A stretch of DNA of 19,716 nucleotides from Bacillota bacterium (GTDB taxonomy: Bacteria; Bacillota; Bacilli; ZCTH02-B2), in NCBI GenBank assembly GCA_017577895.1, contig PKQY01000035.1, forward strand, positions 1 to 19,716, read 5' to 3'. This document shows positions 1-7,419 of the stretch, in pieces (the stretch's first letter is position 1; each line of letters opens with the position of its first letter). The position numbers and the translations under genes were made by a program. The notes beneath the pieces were generated by a model. The model was given only the letters and a program-made list of their open reading frames with translations, was not told the origin of the DNA and ran no database searches.

Positions 1-401
1 GTGCCGATGTCCCGCCCATCCATGATGACGCATTTGTGCCGGGCAATTTCCCGCTGCATGTCTACGAGACGCTCCCGCACGGCCGGCCGGGCCGCAACGA
101 CCGACACGAATTCCGTCACTTGCGGCGACCGAATCTGCTCGCTAACTTCTTGGCCGTTGACCCAAACCCGTTGCCGTCCGTCAGCGTCGTGCTCCACGAC
201 CAGTCGGAGTGAGGCCAAAAAGGCCCGCAGTTGCGGTTCATCGTCCAGTGGAATGTTTTCGTGGATGATGGCCCAGGTGACGGCCCGGTACATGGCGCCG
301 GTGTCGATATATTCCATTCCTAAAAGGGCCGCCACTTGTTTGGCCACCGTGCTCTTCCCGGCCCCGGCCGGCCCGTCGATGGCAACCCGGATGGTTTTCA
401 T
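1..401 (-). CDS. cmk: Cytidylate kinase, 5' part (runs off the left edge)
   Basis: Cytidylate kinase phosphorylates CMP and dCMP to the diphosphates with ATP, in cytosolic pyrimidine salvage and nucleotide supply. The visible 133 residues start MKTIRVAIDGPAGAGKST. The P-loop GPAGAGKS is at residues 10-17, the conserved DTGAMYRA follows, and the visible part ends at the DGRDIG motif of the family. The C-terminal part (about 90 residues in a normal protein of about 225) lies outside the window. The start is an ATG preceded by a purine-rich AGGGAAGGG. A terminator-like hairpin lies only about 30 nt upstream, so cmk either has no promoter of its own between hairpin and start or is expressed through that hairpin. 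In B. subtilis cmk also follows ypeB-ypfA-ypfB; no ypfB is seen here. Confidence 0.95.
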   Translation of the reverse strand, partial: MKTIRVAIDGPAGAGKSTVAKQVAALLGMEYIDTGAMYRAVTWAIIHENIPLDDEPQLRAFLASLRLVVEHDADGRQRVWVNGQEVSEQIRSPQVTEFVSVVAARPAVRERLVDMQREIARHKCVIMDGRDIG

Positions 402-420
402 CTCTATCGGTCCCTTCCCT

Positions 421-452
421 TAATAACAAGAAAGCAGGCTGCATGCCTGCTT
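421..452 (-). terminator. Rho-independent terminator-like hairpin between ypfA and cmk
   Basis: Perfect 8-bp inverted repeat AAGCAGGC (432-439) and GCCTGCTT (445-452) with a 5-nt loop. On the minus strand it is followed by a T-rich tract, TTTCTTGTTATT. It would end the ypfA transcript or attenuate transcription into cmk. The tail is interrupted, so strength is uncertain. The rest of the 402-607 gap holds no ORF I can support. Confidence 0.55.
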
Positions 453-607
453 CATTGATGGTATTCGATTCCACGATGGGAGACAGAACGCAACCAACAA
501 CACACAGACAGCAACAATCCACTTGCAATCATTGACGTGATTCAACTTTGCCCTTATTCAACTCCACTCCAGTTTAACACGGATGTGGCAATTTGTACAA
601 TTCCTTT

Positions 608-1267
608 TCAACTCTTTACTCCCTTTCTGTGCAATTCCAGCTGACGGGCAAAACAATAGCGGATGATCACTTCGCGGTCCGACTCTTTGATTTCTGTAAA
701 CTGAAAAGCCACTTCGTACCGCTTTTTCTCTTGATTGTACTTCACATTGACCACCCGCGCTTTAAACGGGATATAGTGCTTCCGCCCCCGCTCTTCAATA
801 GGCAGTTTTCCGTCGACCGACAAACTTAATTTTTCCGCTTCCCGCAATGTCAAAGCGAGCAAAAACCCGCCGCCGCTCAGATCAATGAGCGGCGCTTCGA
901 GCTGTTCTTTTCCGTCGTTCAACGACAACGTCATCACTAAATTCGTCGGAACCCGCAAGTATTGCCGACGCTGGATTTTTTGAATCTGTTCCGGAAAGGG
1001 CGTCCGCAGGAGGAGCAACGGTTCTTGCTCCTCAAAGGCCTTGATCACTTCTGTTTCAAACAAATACATGGTGCCGGCTCGAACGTAGGAAATTTCCACC
1101 TTCGTTCCGCTGCGCAACGGCTTGCCGTTGGGCAGCAGTTGCATCGGGGATTGGATGATGAGATGCTGATCCTTCACATCCACGGTTTTTAAGGTATACG
1201 ATTGTTTGCTGTTGGTGTATTTGTCATACACCGACAAGGTCACGGTTTGCAAAGGCTCCGGCAACAT
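608..1267 (-). CDS. ypfA: PilZ-domain c-di-GMP receptor, YpfA/YcgR type
   Basis: The predicted protein of 219 residues has an N-terminal YcgR-N (PilZN) beta domain (about 5-95) and a C-terminal PilZ domain (about 98-215). The c-di-GMP binding signature is intact: RxxxR at 101-105 (QRRQYLRVP) and DxSxxG at 129-134 (DLSGGG). In B. subtilis the homologue (YpfA, also called MotI or DgrA) binds c-di-GMP and brakes the flagellar motor; that role is transferred by homology. I chose the ATG at 1267 rather than one six codons upstream because GGGAGAGAG lies 7 nt before it and the upstream ATG has no ribosome site. It follows ypeB by 78 nt and has its own extended -10 element in that gap. The order ypeB-ypfA-cmk is the conserved Bacillales order. 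Confidence 0.9.
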   Translation of the reverse strand: MLPEPLQTVTLSVYDKYTNSKQSYTLKTVDVKDQHLIIQSPMQLLPNGKPLRSGTKVEISYVRAGTMYLFETEVIKAFEEQEPLLLLRTPFPEQIQKIQRRQYLRVPTNLVMTLSLNDGKEQLEAPLIDLSGGGFLLALTLREAEKLSLSVDGKLPIEERGRKHYIPFKARVVNVKYNQEKKRYEVAFQFTEIKESDREVIIRYCFARQLELHRKGVKS

Positions 1268-1307
1268 GGCGGCACTCTCTCCCATTTTTCACACACGTTT
1301 CATTTTC

Positions 1308-1316
1308 ATTATATCA
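1308..1316 (-). promoter_or_regulatory. Extended -10 promoter element for ypfA
   Basis: On the minus strand TGATATAAT is a perfect extended -10 (TG-N-TATAAT), about 40 nt upstream of the ypfA start. No convincing -35 is seen at 16-18 nt, as is common for extended -10 promoters. It suggests ypfA is not only read through from ypeB. Confidence 0.5.
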
Positions 1317-1345
1317 CCTTTGCAAACCAGCAGCATCTGGTTCAT

Positions 1346-2692
1346 TTACAATTTGTCGGCATCGATGTTTTTGATGCTCTCAATCAACACTTCTTCCCCG
1401 GTGGCCGCGTCGATATAAATGCGGTACGTGTGCCCGTTTTGCTCCGCTTGAAACTCATACGCGAGACATTCTTCGCCGTTTTCGTCTTCCACCAACGCCA
1501 ATTCCCCGTTGGGTGTCTGTAATTCGGCATTCACTTTTTTGCGGGCTTGGGCTTCCGTCAATTTCGGCTTCGGCAGCGAGCGTTTTCGGTGATGAATGAC
1601 GTATTCCTCGGCCTGAAAACCGGTCACTTCTCCCCGGTCCAGCGCCACTTTCACGCTGACGGTGTCGGTCATCAGGCGAACACCGTCCTGTACCGGCACG
1701 AACAAAAAGATGCGAGTGTTGTCGTACGGTTGGACGTTGACGAGGGACATCTGTTTAAAGCCCCGTTTCGTGAGGAAGTCGATGGCAATATGCAACGCTT
1801 CTTCTTCCGAAATGGTCGGTTTGCCGATGGTGCGTTCGTTGACCATCCAAATGACGTGGCCGCCTTTTTTCGTCACGTCCAAGTAAATGCTGTCCTCGCT
1901 GCCTTTGGGCGTAGCCCGAACGCTGTACGCCTCATACGCCTGATCTTTGCCCGTTTCGGCAATGTCCACTTCTTTCAGCGGCTGGCCGATGAAGCGCCGC
2001 ACGATTTGCTCGACTTCTTGTTTCGTCACGACTTTGCCGGGCAATTGGTTGAAACGGTGGATGCGTTTTTCCTTGAGGGTCTGAACGCTTCCCCAGTCCA
2101 CTTCGGAAAACTGTTTCACGGTCTCGTCGATCATCTGAAAACCGTCAATGATCGTATTGTCCATCTGGGCCTTTTCCGTCGCCAAGGCGGCTTCGACATC
2201 CATCCAGCGGAGATGGTTGTCGATGATCTTTGTCTGTACGCCGTTCAGTTCTTTTTTGATGCGTTCCGAATGCTGATACAAAGCTTTTAACGTCTTTCTT
2301 TCCTTTTCGGTCAACGGTTCCCGTTCCAAATCGCGCAGCGCCACACGATAAGCGAATTGTCCGACGTTAGACAAAAATTCTTCGGCATGGCTGAAAGGAA
2401 CCAACGCCAGCGGCAGCTGCCCCAAATCCGACTGGGCCGCGTACGCCAGACGCCAGACCGTCGCCAATCGGGGGGCCAACTGTTGGCGGGAATTGGTCAC
2501 CAGCGCTTTACCTAATTCTTGATTCAACATGTCGATATGGTCGTTTAAATTGTGGAAGGCCGACTGGTACTGGTTTTCCGCTTTCAACAAAATGCTGTTC
2601 TTGTCCCGGTGTTCTTGATAGCCCCAAATGCCGAGCCCGACAGTCAGTACAGCCAACACCGGCAAAAAAATGCCTGCCAAACGACGGTACAT
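1346..2692 (-). CDS. ypeB: Spore germination protein YpeB
   Basis: YpeB is needed to place and protect the cortex-lytic enzyme SleB in spores; it is made in the forespore and lies at the inner membrane. The predicted 448 residues match the B. subtilis protein (about 450). An uncleaved N-terminal membrane segment covers about residues 5-24. A long helical domain follows, then PepSY-type repeats in the C-terminal half, seen as VTKQEVEQIV, TISEEEALHIA and LTEAQARKKV, each opening a repeat. The open frame extends 35 codons further upstream, but AAAGGAGTG lies 8 nt before the ATG at 2692, and the N-terminus MYRRLAGIF fits the family. Oddity: sleB, normally directly upstream and co-transcribed, is absent; the next upstream gene is mecB behind a strong terminator. 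Confidence 0.93.
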   Translation of the reverse strand: MYRRLAGIFLPVLAVLTVGLGIWGYQEHRDKNSILLKAENQYQSAFHNLNDHIDMLNQELGKALVTNSRQQLAPRLATVWRLAYAAQSDLGQLPLALVPFSHAEEFLSNVGQFAYRVALRDLEREPLTEKERKTLKALYQHSERIKKELNGVQTKIIDNHLRWMDVEAALATEKAQMDNTIIDGFQMIDETVKQFSEVDWGSVQTLKEKRIHRFNQLPGKVVTKQEVEQIVRRFIGQPLKEVDIAETGKDQAYEAYSVRATPKGSEDSIYLDVTKKGGHVIWMVNERTIGKPTISEEEALHIAIDFLTKRGFKQMSLVNVQPYDNTRIFLFVPVQDGVRLMTDTVSVKVALDRGEVTGFQAEEYVIHHRKRSLPKPKLTEAQARKKVNAELQTPNGELALVEDENGEECLAYEFQAEQNGHTYRIYIDAATGEEVLIESIKNIDADKL

Positions 2693-2793
2693 GGCATGTC
2701 CACTCCTTTTTGCGACTTTCCTGCGTCCTCCCATGCTTACAACTACCCGTATTTTGGCAAGAAAGCGCAAAAAGTATGTATCAATCAGGCCGA

Positions 2794-2833
2794 TCAAAAA
2801 GGCCAGGGGAACTCCTGATCTCCCCTGGCCTTT
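2794..2833 (-). terminator. Strong Rho-independent terminator after mecB
   Basis: A perfect 13-bp inverted repeat (2798-2810 with 2821-2833) has a 10-nt loop and, on the minus strand, a TTTTT tail. It lies 22 nt after the mecB stop and separates mecB from ypeB. The plus-strand tail is weak (TTTG). Confidence 0.9.
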
Positions 2834-2855
2834 GTTCGCATGCAGACATGGGCTG

Positions 2856-3470
2856 TCACGACATCGGACGGAAATACCGGGTCAGCGTCTTCACGGCCGT
2901 GTGCTCGGCCACGACCTTGGCGTATTCCGCCAAGACGTACGGTGTCACAGTCGATGTTTCACCGTACTCCGACAAGACCGCCACTATCCGTTGCAAGTCG
3001 CTTTCCGGCACATCGTCCCCCGGGATATAAAAATAATATCCCGTTTCGTATGCATACACCGAACCGCCTTCATACCCCAGTTTTTGCAATTGATGAAGGG
3101 CGGCGATGAGATTCTCGAAATCGGAAAAACGATACACGAGCCAATCGGTCTCTTCCAGCGTCACTTCCATTTCGTACATCTCGTCCAACATATCGGATTC
3201 TTCTTCCATCTCTTCGGCATGGGAGTCCCGATGGCCGCGTGTGACGATCACCACCATTCCTTGGGCAGGCAGCGCGAACACCTCGACCGCAACCGGTCCG
3301 TTGATCTCAAAGCCGACCTCATCATACGCTTGCTCCATCATTTCATTGAACAACTCGTGCACCTTGGGGATATCCCGCCACATGTCTTCTTTTTCAATAC
3401 CCCGTTCTAACAAGTCATCAAAGGTGAGAAAAATGCGAATCTTATCCTGGCTTAGTCGCTCCACGCGCAT
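2856..3470 (-). CDS. mecB: MecA-family adaptor protein, YpbH (MecB) type
   Basis: MecA-family adaptors deliver substrates to the ClpC-ClpP protease. The predicted protein has 204 residues: an N-terminal substrate-binding domain (1 to about 80), a strongly acidic linker rich in Glu, Asp and Met (about 84-103), and a C-terminal ClpC-binding domain. The N-terminus MRVERLSQDKIRIFLTFDDL and the stretch GPVAVEVFALPAQGMVVIVT resemble B. subtilis YpbH more than MecA, as far as I recall both sequences. The start at 3470 is preceded by AGGAGG at 8 nt; the ATG two codons upstream is too close to that site. A single-gene unit closed by a strong terminator. The YpbH-versus-MecA assignment is the less certain part. 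Confidence 0.88.
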   Translation of the reverse strand: MRVERLSQDKIRIFLTFDDLLERGIEKEDMWRDIPKVHELFNEMMEQAYDEVGFEINGPVAVEVFALPAQGMVVIVTRGHRDSHAEEMEEESDMLDEMYEMEVTLEETDWLVYRFSDFENLIAALHQLQKLGYEGGSVYAYETGYYFYIPGDDVPESDLQRIVAVLSEYGETSTVTPYVLAEYAKVVAEHTAVKTLTRYFRPMS

Positions 3471-3501
3471 TGCCATCTCCTCCTTGCCTTGCCACTACCA
3501 T

Positions 3502-3507
3502 ATTATA
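3502..3507 (-). promoter_or_regulatory. Possible -10 box for mecB
   Basis: TATAAT on the minus strand, 31 nt upstream of the mecB start and the only good -10 in the gap. No -35 resembling TTGACA is found at 16-18 nt, so it is only a candidate. Confidence 0.35.
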
Positions 3508-3649
3508 ATCATTTATCTTCAGTCCGCGCCGGTGTGACCGTTGCGGTACCCGTTCCCGGTGCGGCATGTCCATCCTAAGTTGATCGCGAACTTTGAATCA
3601 TTGTAGTCTAAATCTGACACTTTTTCAACATCGGGGCCCTACGGGTTAT

Positions 3650-3677
3650 TTTACTGATGAATACATTTTGTTATAAT
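3650..3677 (+). promoter_or_regulatory. Sigma-A type promoter for the pyrophosphatase gene
   Basis: TTTACT (3650-3655), a 16-nt spacer, then TATAAT (3672-3677), 39 nt before the gene start. The -10 is perfect and the -35 matches four of six consensus bases. The remainder of the 3471-3716 gap shows no other structure I can support. Confidence 0.55.
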
Positions 3678-3716
3678 ACGCTTGTCGAATTTGGCGTTTG
3701 CGTAGGAGGGCGTGGT

Positions 3717-4217
3717 ATGGCACAACTTGTGGTCGATGCGTTTATCGAAATTCCCACCGGTAGCCAAAACAAATACGAATACGACAAAGAAAAAGGCGTA
3801 TTCCGGCTCGATCGGGTGTTGTACTCCCCCATGCACTATCCGACGGAATACGGTTATTTAGAACATACGTTGGCCGAAGACGGAGACCCGTTGGACATTT
3901 TGGTACTGACGACATTCCCCACTTTCCCCGGTTGCGTCATTCGTGCCCGGGTGTTGGGGGCCCTCATCATGTCCGACGACAAAGGCCGGGATGAAAAATT
4001 GTTGGCTGTACCGGCCGACGATCCCCGTTGGGATTTCGCGCAAAGCCTGGCGGATATCCCGGAACACCGTTTGAAGGAAATCGCCCATTTCTTCGAGGTT
4101 TACAAAAACTTGGAGAACAAAAAGACGGTCATCGAAGGATGGAAAGACGCCGAATTTGCCGCCAACTTGTACGAGGAATGCCGGAAGCGCTATTCGGCAG
4201 AAAAAGTCAACGCATAA
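3717..4217 (+). CDS. ppa: Inorganic pyrophosphatase, family I (soluble)
   Basis: Hydrolyses pyrophosphate to two phosphates in the cytosol, pulling biosynthetic reactions forward. The predicted 166 residues carry the family I signature DGDPLDI at 55-61, whose aspartates bind the metal ions, plus EIPTGSQNKYEYD near the N-terminus and the conserved YPTEYGY. The start at 3717 has AGGAGGG 6 nt upstream; the longer frame from 3657 overlaps the promoter and lacks a ribosome site. B. subtilis itself uses an unrelated family II enzyme, while several thermophilic bacilli have family I, so this gene is a mild taxonomic hint. No terminator is visible between its stop and the next promoter 28 nt downstream. 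Confidence 0.96.
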   Translation: MAQLVVDAFIEIPTGSQNKYEYDKEKGVFRLDRVLYSPMHYPTEYGYLEHTLAEDGDPLDILVLTTFPTFPGCVIRARVLGALIMSDDKGRDEKLLAVPADDPRWDFAQSLADIPEHRLKEIAHFFEVYKNLENKKTVIEGWKDAEFAANLYEECRKRYSAEKVNA

Positions 4218-4245
4218 CATACGGCATTTGTTCAACAAGGATCCA

Positions 4246-4274
4246 TTGACAACATCCGACACACGTGCTACATT
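4246..4274 (+). promoter_or_regulatory. Sigma-A promoter of the serine operon
   Basis: A perfect TTGACA (4246-4251), a 17-nt spacer, and TACATT (4269-4274). Transcription would start near 4281, just before the T-box. A short palindrome, TTGTTCAACAA (4228-4238), lies upstream of the -35; its role is unknown. Confidence 0.75.
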
Positions 4275-4280
4275 AACAAC

Positions 4281-4571
4281 GAATGACAAGACACGACGCA
4301 AAAGGCAATGATGGAGCCAAGGTACAAGGGGAATCTGCAGAGAGCCGATGGGTGGTGCGAATCGGTGATTCCTGTGTACCGGAGCACTCTGGAGCCGACG
4401 GGCTGAAATGGAGTAGGTTCGTCCGCAGCTGTGCGTTAGCCGCTGGTTGAAAAACCGCTGAGGTCACTGTCGACCCCGCTTGAACAAGGGGCAGTGACGA
4501 ATGAGGGTGGCACCACGAGACCTCTCGTCCCTCACACGACACCGGTCGTGTGTGTCGATGAGGTTTTTTTT
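4281..4571 (+). promoter_or_regulatory. T-box riboswitch leader, most likely serine-specific
   Basis: The leader senses uncharged tRNA and opens transcription of the genes below. Stem I: GGTACA (4321-4326) pairs with TGTACC (4375-4380), and a distal arm carries the AGAG and GGTGGTGCGA loop motifs typical of T-boxes. Below that helix is an internal loop whose 3' side is GGAGCA (4381-4386); the candidate specifier AGC (4383-4385, Ser) is followed by A, as usual. Stem II carries GAAA and AGTAGG (about 4396-4426). The antiterminator is clear: GAGGG (4503-4507) pairs with CCCTC (4529-4533), ACGAG (4515-4519) with CTCGT (4524-4528), and the bulge TGGCACC (4508-4514) contains TGGC. TGGC would pair with a tRNA ending GCCA, the discriminator of tRNA-Ser. 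The specifier was set by hand-folding; neighbouring triplets GAG and GCA are the alternatives. Confidence 0.92.
4530..4571 (+). terminator. T-box terminator hairpin
   Basis: CCTCA (4530-4534) pairs with TGAGG (4559-4563) and CACGAC (4535-4540) with GTCGTG (4545-4550), followed by eight Ts. The 5' strand overlaps the CCCTC arm of the antiterminator, so the two folds exclude each other, as expected for a transcriptional T-box switch. Confidence 0.9.
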
Positions 4572-4635
4572 ATTTTATTTTATTTTCCTTACTTACTTTC
4601 TTTCACTCATCTCATATACGATAGGAGTGAGCCGC

Positions 4636-5802
4636 ATGATCAGTGACAAAACCCGTTTGCGCATCCCGGGCCCGACACCGATTCCCCCACGGGTGAACCG
4701 GGCCATGGCCCAAGCCATGATCGGCCATCGGAGCCAAGAATGCTCCCGGTTAATTGAAGAGCTGTCCCACCGGCTGAAACTGCTGTTCGGAGCCACGGAG
4801 CCGGTCATGATTCTCACCAGCAGCGGGACATCGGCTTTGGAAGCGGCGGTCGTCAACACGGTCCAACCGGGCGATGAAGTGATCGTCGTCGTCACCGGCG
4901 CTTTCGGTGACCGTTTCGCCAACATCGCCGAACGTTACCAAGCCCGAGTGCACCGCTTGGAAATTCCTTGGGGTCAAGCCTGCACGGCGGAACAATTAAC
5001 GGCATATCTGAAACAGTATCCCAACACGAAAATGGTGTTTGCCACGTATTGTGAAACGTCCACCGGCATCTTGAATCCGATTCCCGAACTGGCGGCGGCT
5101 GTCCGGGAACATTCGGACGCTCTCCTGGCGGTGGACGGCGTGAGCGCCATCGGCGGCGCGCCTTTTGAACTGGATGCCTGGGGCGTCGACATTGCGGTCA
5201 CCGGTTCGCAAAAAGCCCTGATGTTGCCGGCGGGCCTCGCTTTCGTCGCCGTCAGCCAACGGGCACTGAAACGCATCCACGAATGCGAAACGCCGCGTTT
5301 TTACCTCGACTTGCGCACGTACCACAAAAATCTTCTGGAGTCGACGACGCCGTATACGCCGGCCATCTCCCTCCTCTTCGGCCTGAAAGAAGCGTTGAAC
5401 ATGATTGAAGAGGAAGGACTGGAAGAAGTATTTCGGCGCCACCGCCTGATGCGGGACATGACGCTGGCCGGATTGAAAGCCTTGGGATTGCCGTTGTTGG
5501 CCGACGAACGTTACGCCTCGCCCACCGTGACCGCCGTGCGGGGCATTCCGGGCGCCAGCGCGACGCAAATTCGGGACATTGCCAAAAAGAAATACCAAAT
5601 GACGTTGGCCGGCGGACAAAAACACTTGAAGACGGAAATTTTCCGCATTGGCCACATGGGTTACTGCGATCCGCTGGACGTCTTGAACGTCTTGTCGGTG
5701 TTGGAATTGGCGTTGTATGAGTTGAACATCCCGGTCACATTCGGACAAGCCGTCAAAGCAGCACAAGAGGTGATGATCGGTGTATCGCATCCTGGTAACT
5801 GA
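4636..5802 (+). CDS. Class V PLP aminotransferase of the serine-pyruvate/alanine-glyoxylate family, likely phosphoserine step
   Basis: The predicted enzyme has 388 residues with fold-type I PLP features: N-terminal PGPTPIPPRV, GHRS at 30-33, the cofactor loop SSGTSALEA at 62-70, VDGVS with Asp167, and the Schiff-base lysine in GSQKAL (Lys193). The family includes alanine-glyoxylate and serine-pyruvate aminotransferases. It overlaps serA by 23 nt and shares its Ser T-box, so I infer that it transaminates 3-phosphohydroxypyruvate to phosphoserine in place of a classical SerC. Glyoxylate or pyruvate as acceptor remains possible. The start at 4636 has AGGAGTG 6 nt upstream; the open frame extends back into the T-box, but that part is untranslated leader. 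Confidence 0.88.
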   Translation: MISDKTRLRIPGPTPIPPRVNRAMAQAMIGHRSQECSRLIEELSHRLKLLFGATEPVMILTSSGTSALEAAVVNTVQPGDEVIVVVTGAFGDRFANIAERYQARVHRLEIPWGQACTAEQLTAYLKQYPNTKMVFATYCETSTGILNPIPELAAAVREHSDALLAVDGVSAIGGAPFELDAWGVDIAVTGSQKALMLPAGLAFVAVSQRALKRIHECETPRFYLDLRTYHKNLLESTTPYTPAISLLFGLKEALNMIEEEGLEEVFRRHRLMRDMTLAGLKALGLPLLADERYASPTVTAVRGIPGASATQIRDIAKKKYQMTLAGGQKHLKTEIFRIGHMGYCDPLDVLNVLSVLELALYELNIPVTFGQAVKAAQEVMIGVSHPGN

Positions 5803-7366
5803 CCCGCTGAGCGAGTACGGCCTGCAAAAACTTTTGCAGGCCCCCGATGTGGAAGTCGTCCAAAAGACAGGCCTCAGCGAAGAGGAGCTCATCGCCATCA
5901 TTCCCGATTATGACGCCCTGCTGGTCCGCAGCCAGACGAAAGTGACCGCTCGGGTGTTGGAAGCAGGCCGGAAACTCAAAGCCGTCGGACGAGCCGGCGT
6001 CGGTGTCGACAACATCGATTTGGACGCCGCCACCCGGTTAGGCATTGCCGTCATCAACGCGCCCGACGGCAACACCGTCACGACATCGGAACACACCTTT
6101 GCCATGTTAATGGCGTTGGCCAGAAAAATTCCGCAAGCTTATCGCTCCACCATTCAAGGAGAATGGCGCCGGAAAGATTTTGTCGGGGTCGAGCTGCGGG
6201 ACAAAACGTTGGGCATTATCGGCTTTGGCCGCATCGGCTCGGAAGTGGCCAAACGGGCCAAGGCGTTTCAAATGCGCATTCTGGCGTACGACCCGTTTCT
6301 GACGCAAGAACGGGCGGAAAAAATGGGCATCACCATGGCCACGCTGGACGAAATTTATCAGCAGTCCGATTTCATCACGGTGCACACCCCGTTGAACAAA
6401 GAAACCCGCCACATGATCAACCGGGAAGCGTTTGAGAAAATGAAACCCGGGGTGCGAATCATCAACTGCGCCCGGGGCGGCATCATCGACGAGAAAGCCT
6501 TGGTGGAAGCCATTAAGAGCGGCAAAGTCGCCGGGGCGGCCCTGGACGTCTTCGAAGAAGAGCCGCCGGCCAAAGACAACCCGCTGTTCCAATTGGAACA
6601 AGTCATCGTCACGCCCCACCTGGGTGCCTCGACGGTAGAAGCGCAAGAAAACGTCGCCCTGGACGTCTCGGAAGAAATTTTGCACTTGTTGCGGGGCGAG
6701 CCGTTCAAAAACGCTGTCAACTTGCCCAGCATCCCCGCTGAAATGATGGAAAAAATTTCCCCCTACTTCGACCTGTGCGAGAAGCTGGGCCTGTTCGTCG
6801 CCCAGATGGCCGGCAGCGGCATCAAAGAAGTGGCCATCACGTATTCCGGTGAACTGCGGGACGTGCAGACCGATCCGCTGACCCGTTATGTGTTGAAAGG
6901 CATCCTGTCGTATTATTTGACCGGTGAAGTCAATTACGTCAATGCGCCCCATCTGGCGGCGAAAAAAGACATTCACGTGTTGGAGCAAAAATCGTCCCAA
7001 AGCCGGGGCTTTACAAGCCTCATCACCGTCACGTTGCGCACCGGAGAGAAAGAACATTCCGTCGCCGGTACGCTCTTGAACGGTTACGGCGCCCGCATCA
7101 TCAAGATCGACCAATATTCCATTGACGTGGAGCCTCAAGGGCACTTCTTGCTCATTTCCCATCAAGACAAGCCGGGCATGATCGGACAAGTCGGTAAAGT
7201 GTTGGGGGACAACGACATCAACATCGCCACCATGCAAGTGGGGCGGCAGTCGGTCGGCGGCAATGCCATCATGTTGCTTTCCATCGACAAAGAAGCCGAA
7301 CCGGCGGTCTTGGCGCAAATCCAACAACTGGCCGACATCCGGGATGTCCGCGAAATCGACCTGTAA
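5780..7366 (+). CDS. serA: D-3-phosphoglycerate dehydrogenase
   Basis: Oxidises 3-phosphoglycerate to 3-phosphohydroxypyruvate with NAD, the first step of serine synthesis. It has 528 residues, like the long bacterial type with both regulatory domains. The NAD-binding GFGRIG is at 148-153. The catalytic set is Arg232 in ARGG, a Glu in the EEEPP stretch near 261, and His280 in TPHLGAS. An intervening ASB domain follows (about 300-450), then a C-terminal ACT domain (about 453-528, HFLLISHQDKPGMIG) that usually binds serine for feedback inhibition. The start is GTG with AAGAGGTGAT 5 nt before it, inside the end of the upstream gene, indicating translational coupling. serA next to resE is also the B. 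subtilis arrangement, there with other genes between. Confidence 0.97.
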   Translation: MYRILVTDPLSEYGLQKLLQAPDVEVVQKTGLSEEELIAIIPDYDALLVRSQTKVTARVLEAGRKLKAVGRAGVGVDNIDLDAATRLGIAVINAPDGNTVTTSEHTFAMLMALARKIPQAYRSTIQGEWRRKDFVGVELRDKTLGIIGFGRIGSEVAKRAKAFQMRILAYDPFLTQERAEKMGITMATLDEIYQQSDFITVHTPLNKETRHMINREAFEKMKPGVRIINCARGGIIDEKALVEAIKSGKVAGAALDVFEEEPPAKDNPLFQLEQVIVTPHLGASTVEAQENVALDVSEEILHLLRGEPFKNAVNLPSIPAEMMEKISPYFDLCEKLGLFVAQMAGSGIKEVAITYSGELRDVQTDPLTRYVLKGILSYYLTGEVNYVNAPHLAAKKDIHVLEQKSSQSRGFTSLITVTLRTGEKEHSVAGTLLNGYGARIIKIDQYSIDVEPQGHFLLISHQDKPGMIGQVGKVLGDNDINIATMQVGRQSVGGNAIMLLSIDKEAEPAVLAQIQQLADIRDVREIDL

Positions 7367-7389
7367 TGACGTATGATAATATAAAAAAC

Positions 7390-7419
7390 AGCCACCGGCA
7401 TATCGGGTGGCTTTTTTTT
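7390..7419. terminator. Bidirectional terminator between convergent serA and resE
   Basis: AGCCACC (7390-7396) pairs with GGTGGCT (7406-7412) around a 9-nt loop. The plus strand continues with a run of Ts to 7419 and the minus strand with TTTTTTAT, so it can serve both serA and resE. It lies 23 nt after the serA stop and directly after the resE stop. Confidence 0.88.

Noticed and set aside
238..528. A 96-codon minus-strand frame overlapping the start of cmk, considered as a ypfB equivalent
   Set aside because: It runs through the hairpin and into cmk in another frame and has no membrane-protein character like YpfB.
1547..2290. A 247-codon plus-strand frame opposite ypeB
   Set aside because: Shadow of ypeB with the same His/Phe/Gln-rich composition as the other antisense frames.
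4273..4542. An 89-codon minus-strand frame over the T-box
   Set aside because: The region is explained by the T-box structure and promoter on the other strand; the frame has no domain or ribosome site.
4501..4635. Longer N-terminus for the aminotransferase, starting at 4501
   Set aside because: This stretch is the T-box antiterminator and terminator, and a good ribosome site stands before the ATG at 4636.
4996..5901. A 301-codon minus-strand frame opposite the aminotransferase
   Set aside because: It crosses the aminotransferase-serA junction in antisense and has no family-like motif.
6107..7327. A 406-codon open frame on the minus strand opposite serA
   Set aside because: It lies wholly antisense to an intact serA with all catalytic motifs, has no recognisable domain and a composition rich in His, Phe, Gln and Arg. 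Long antisense frames are expected in GC-rich coding DNA.
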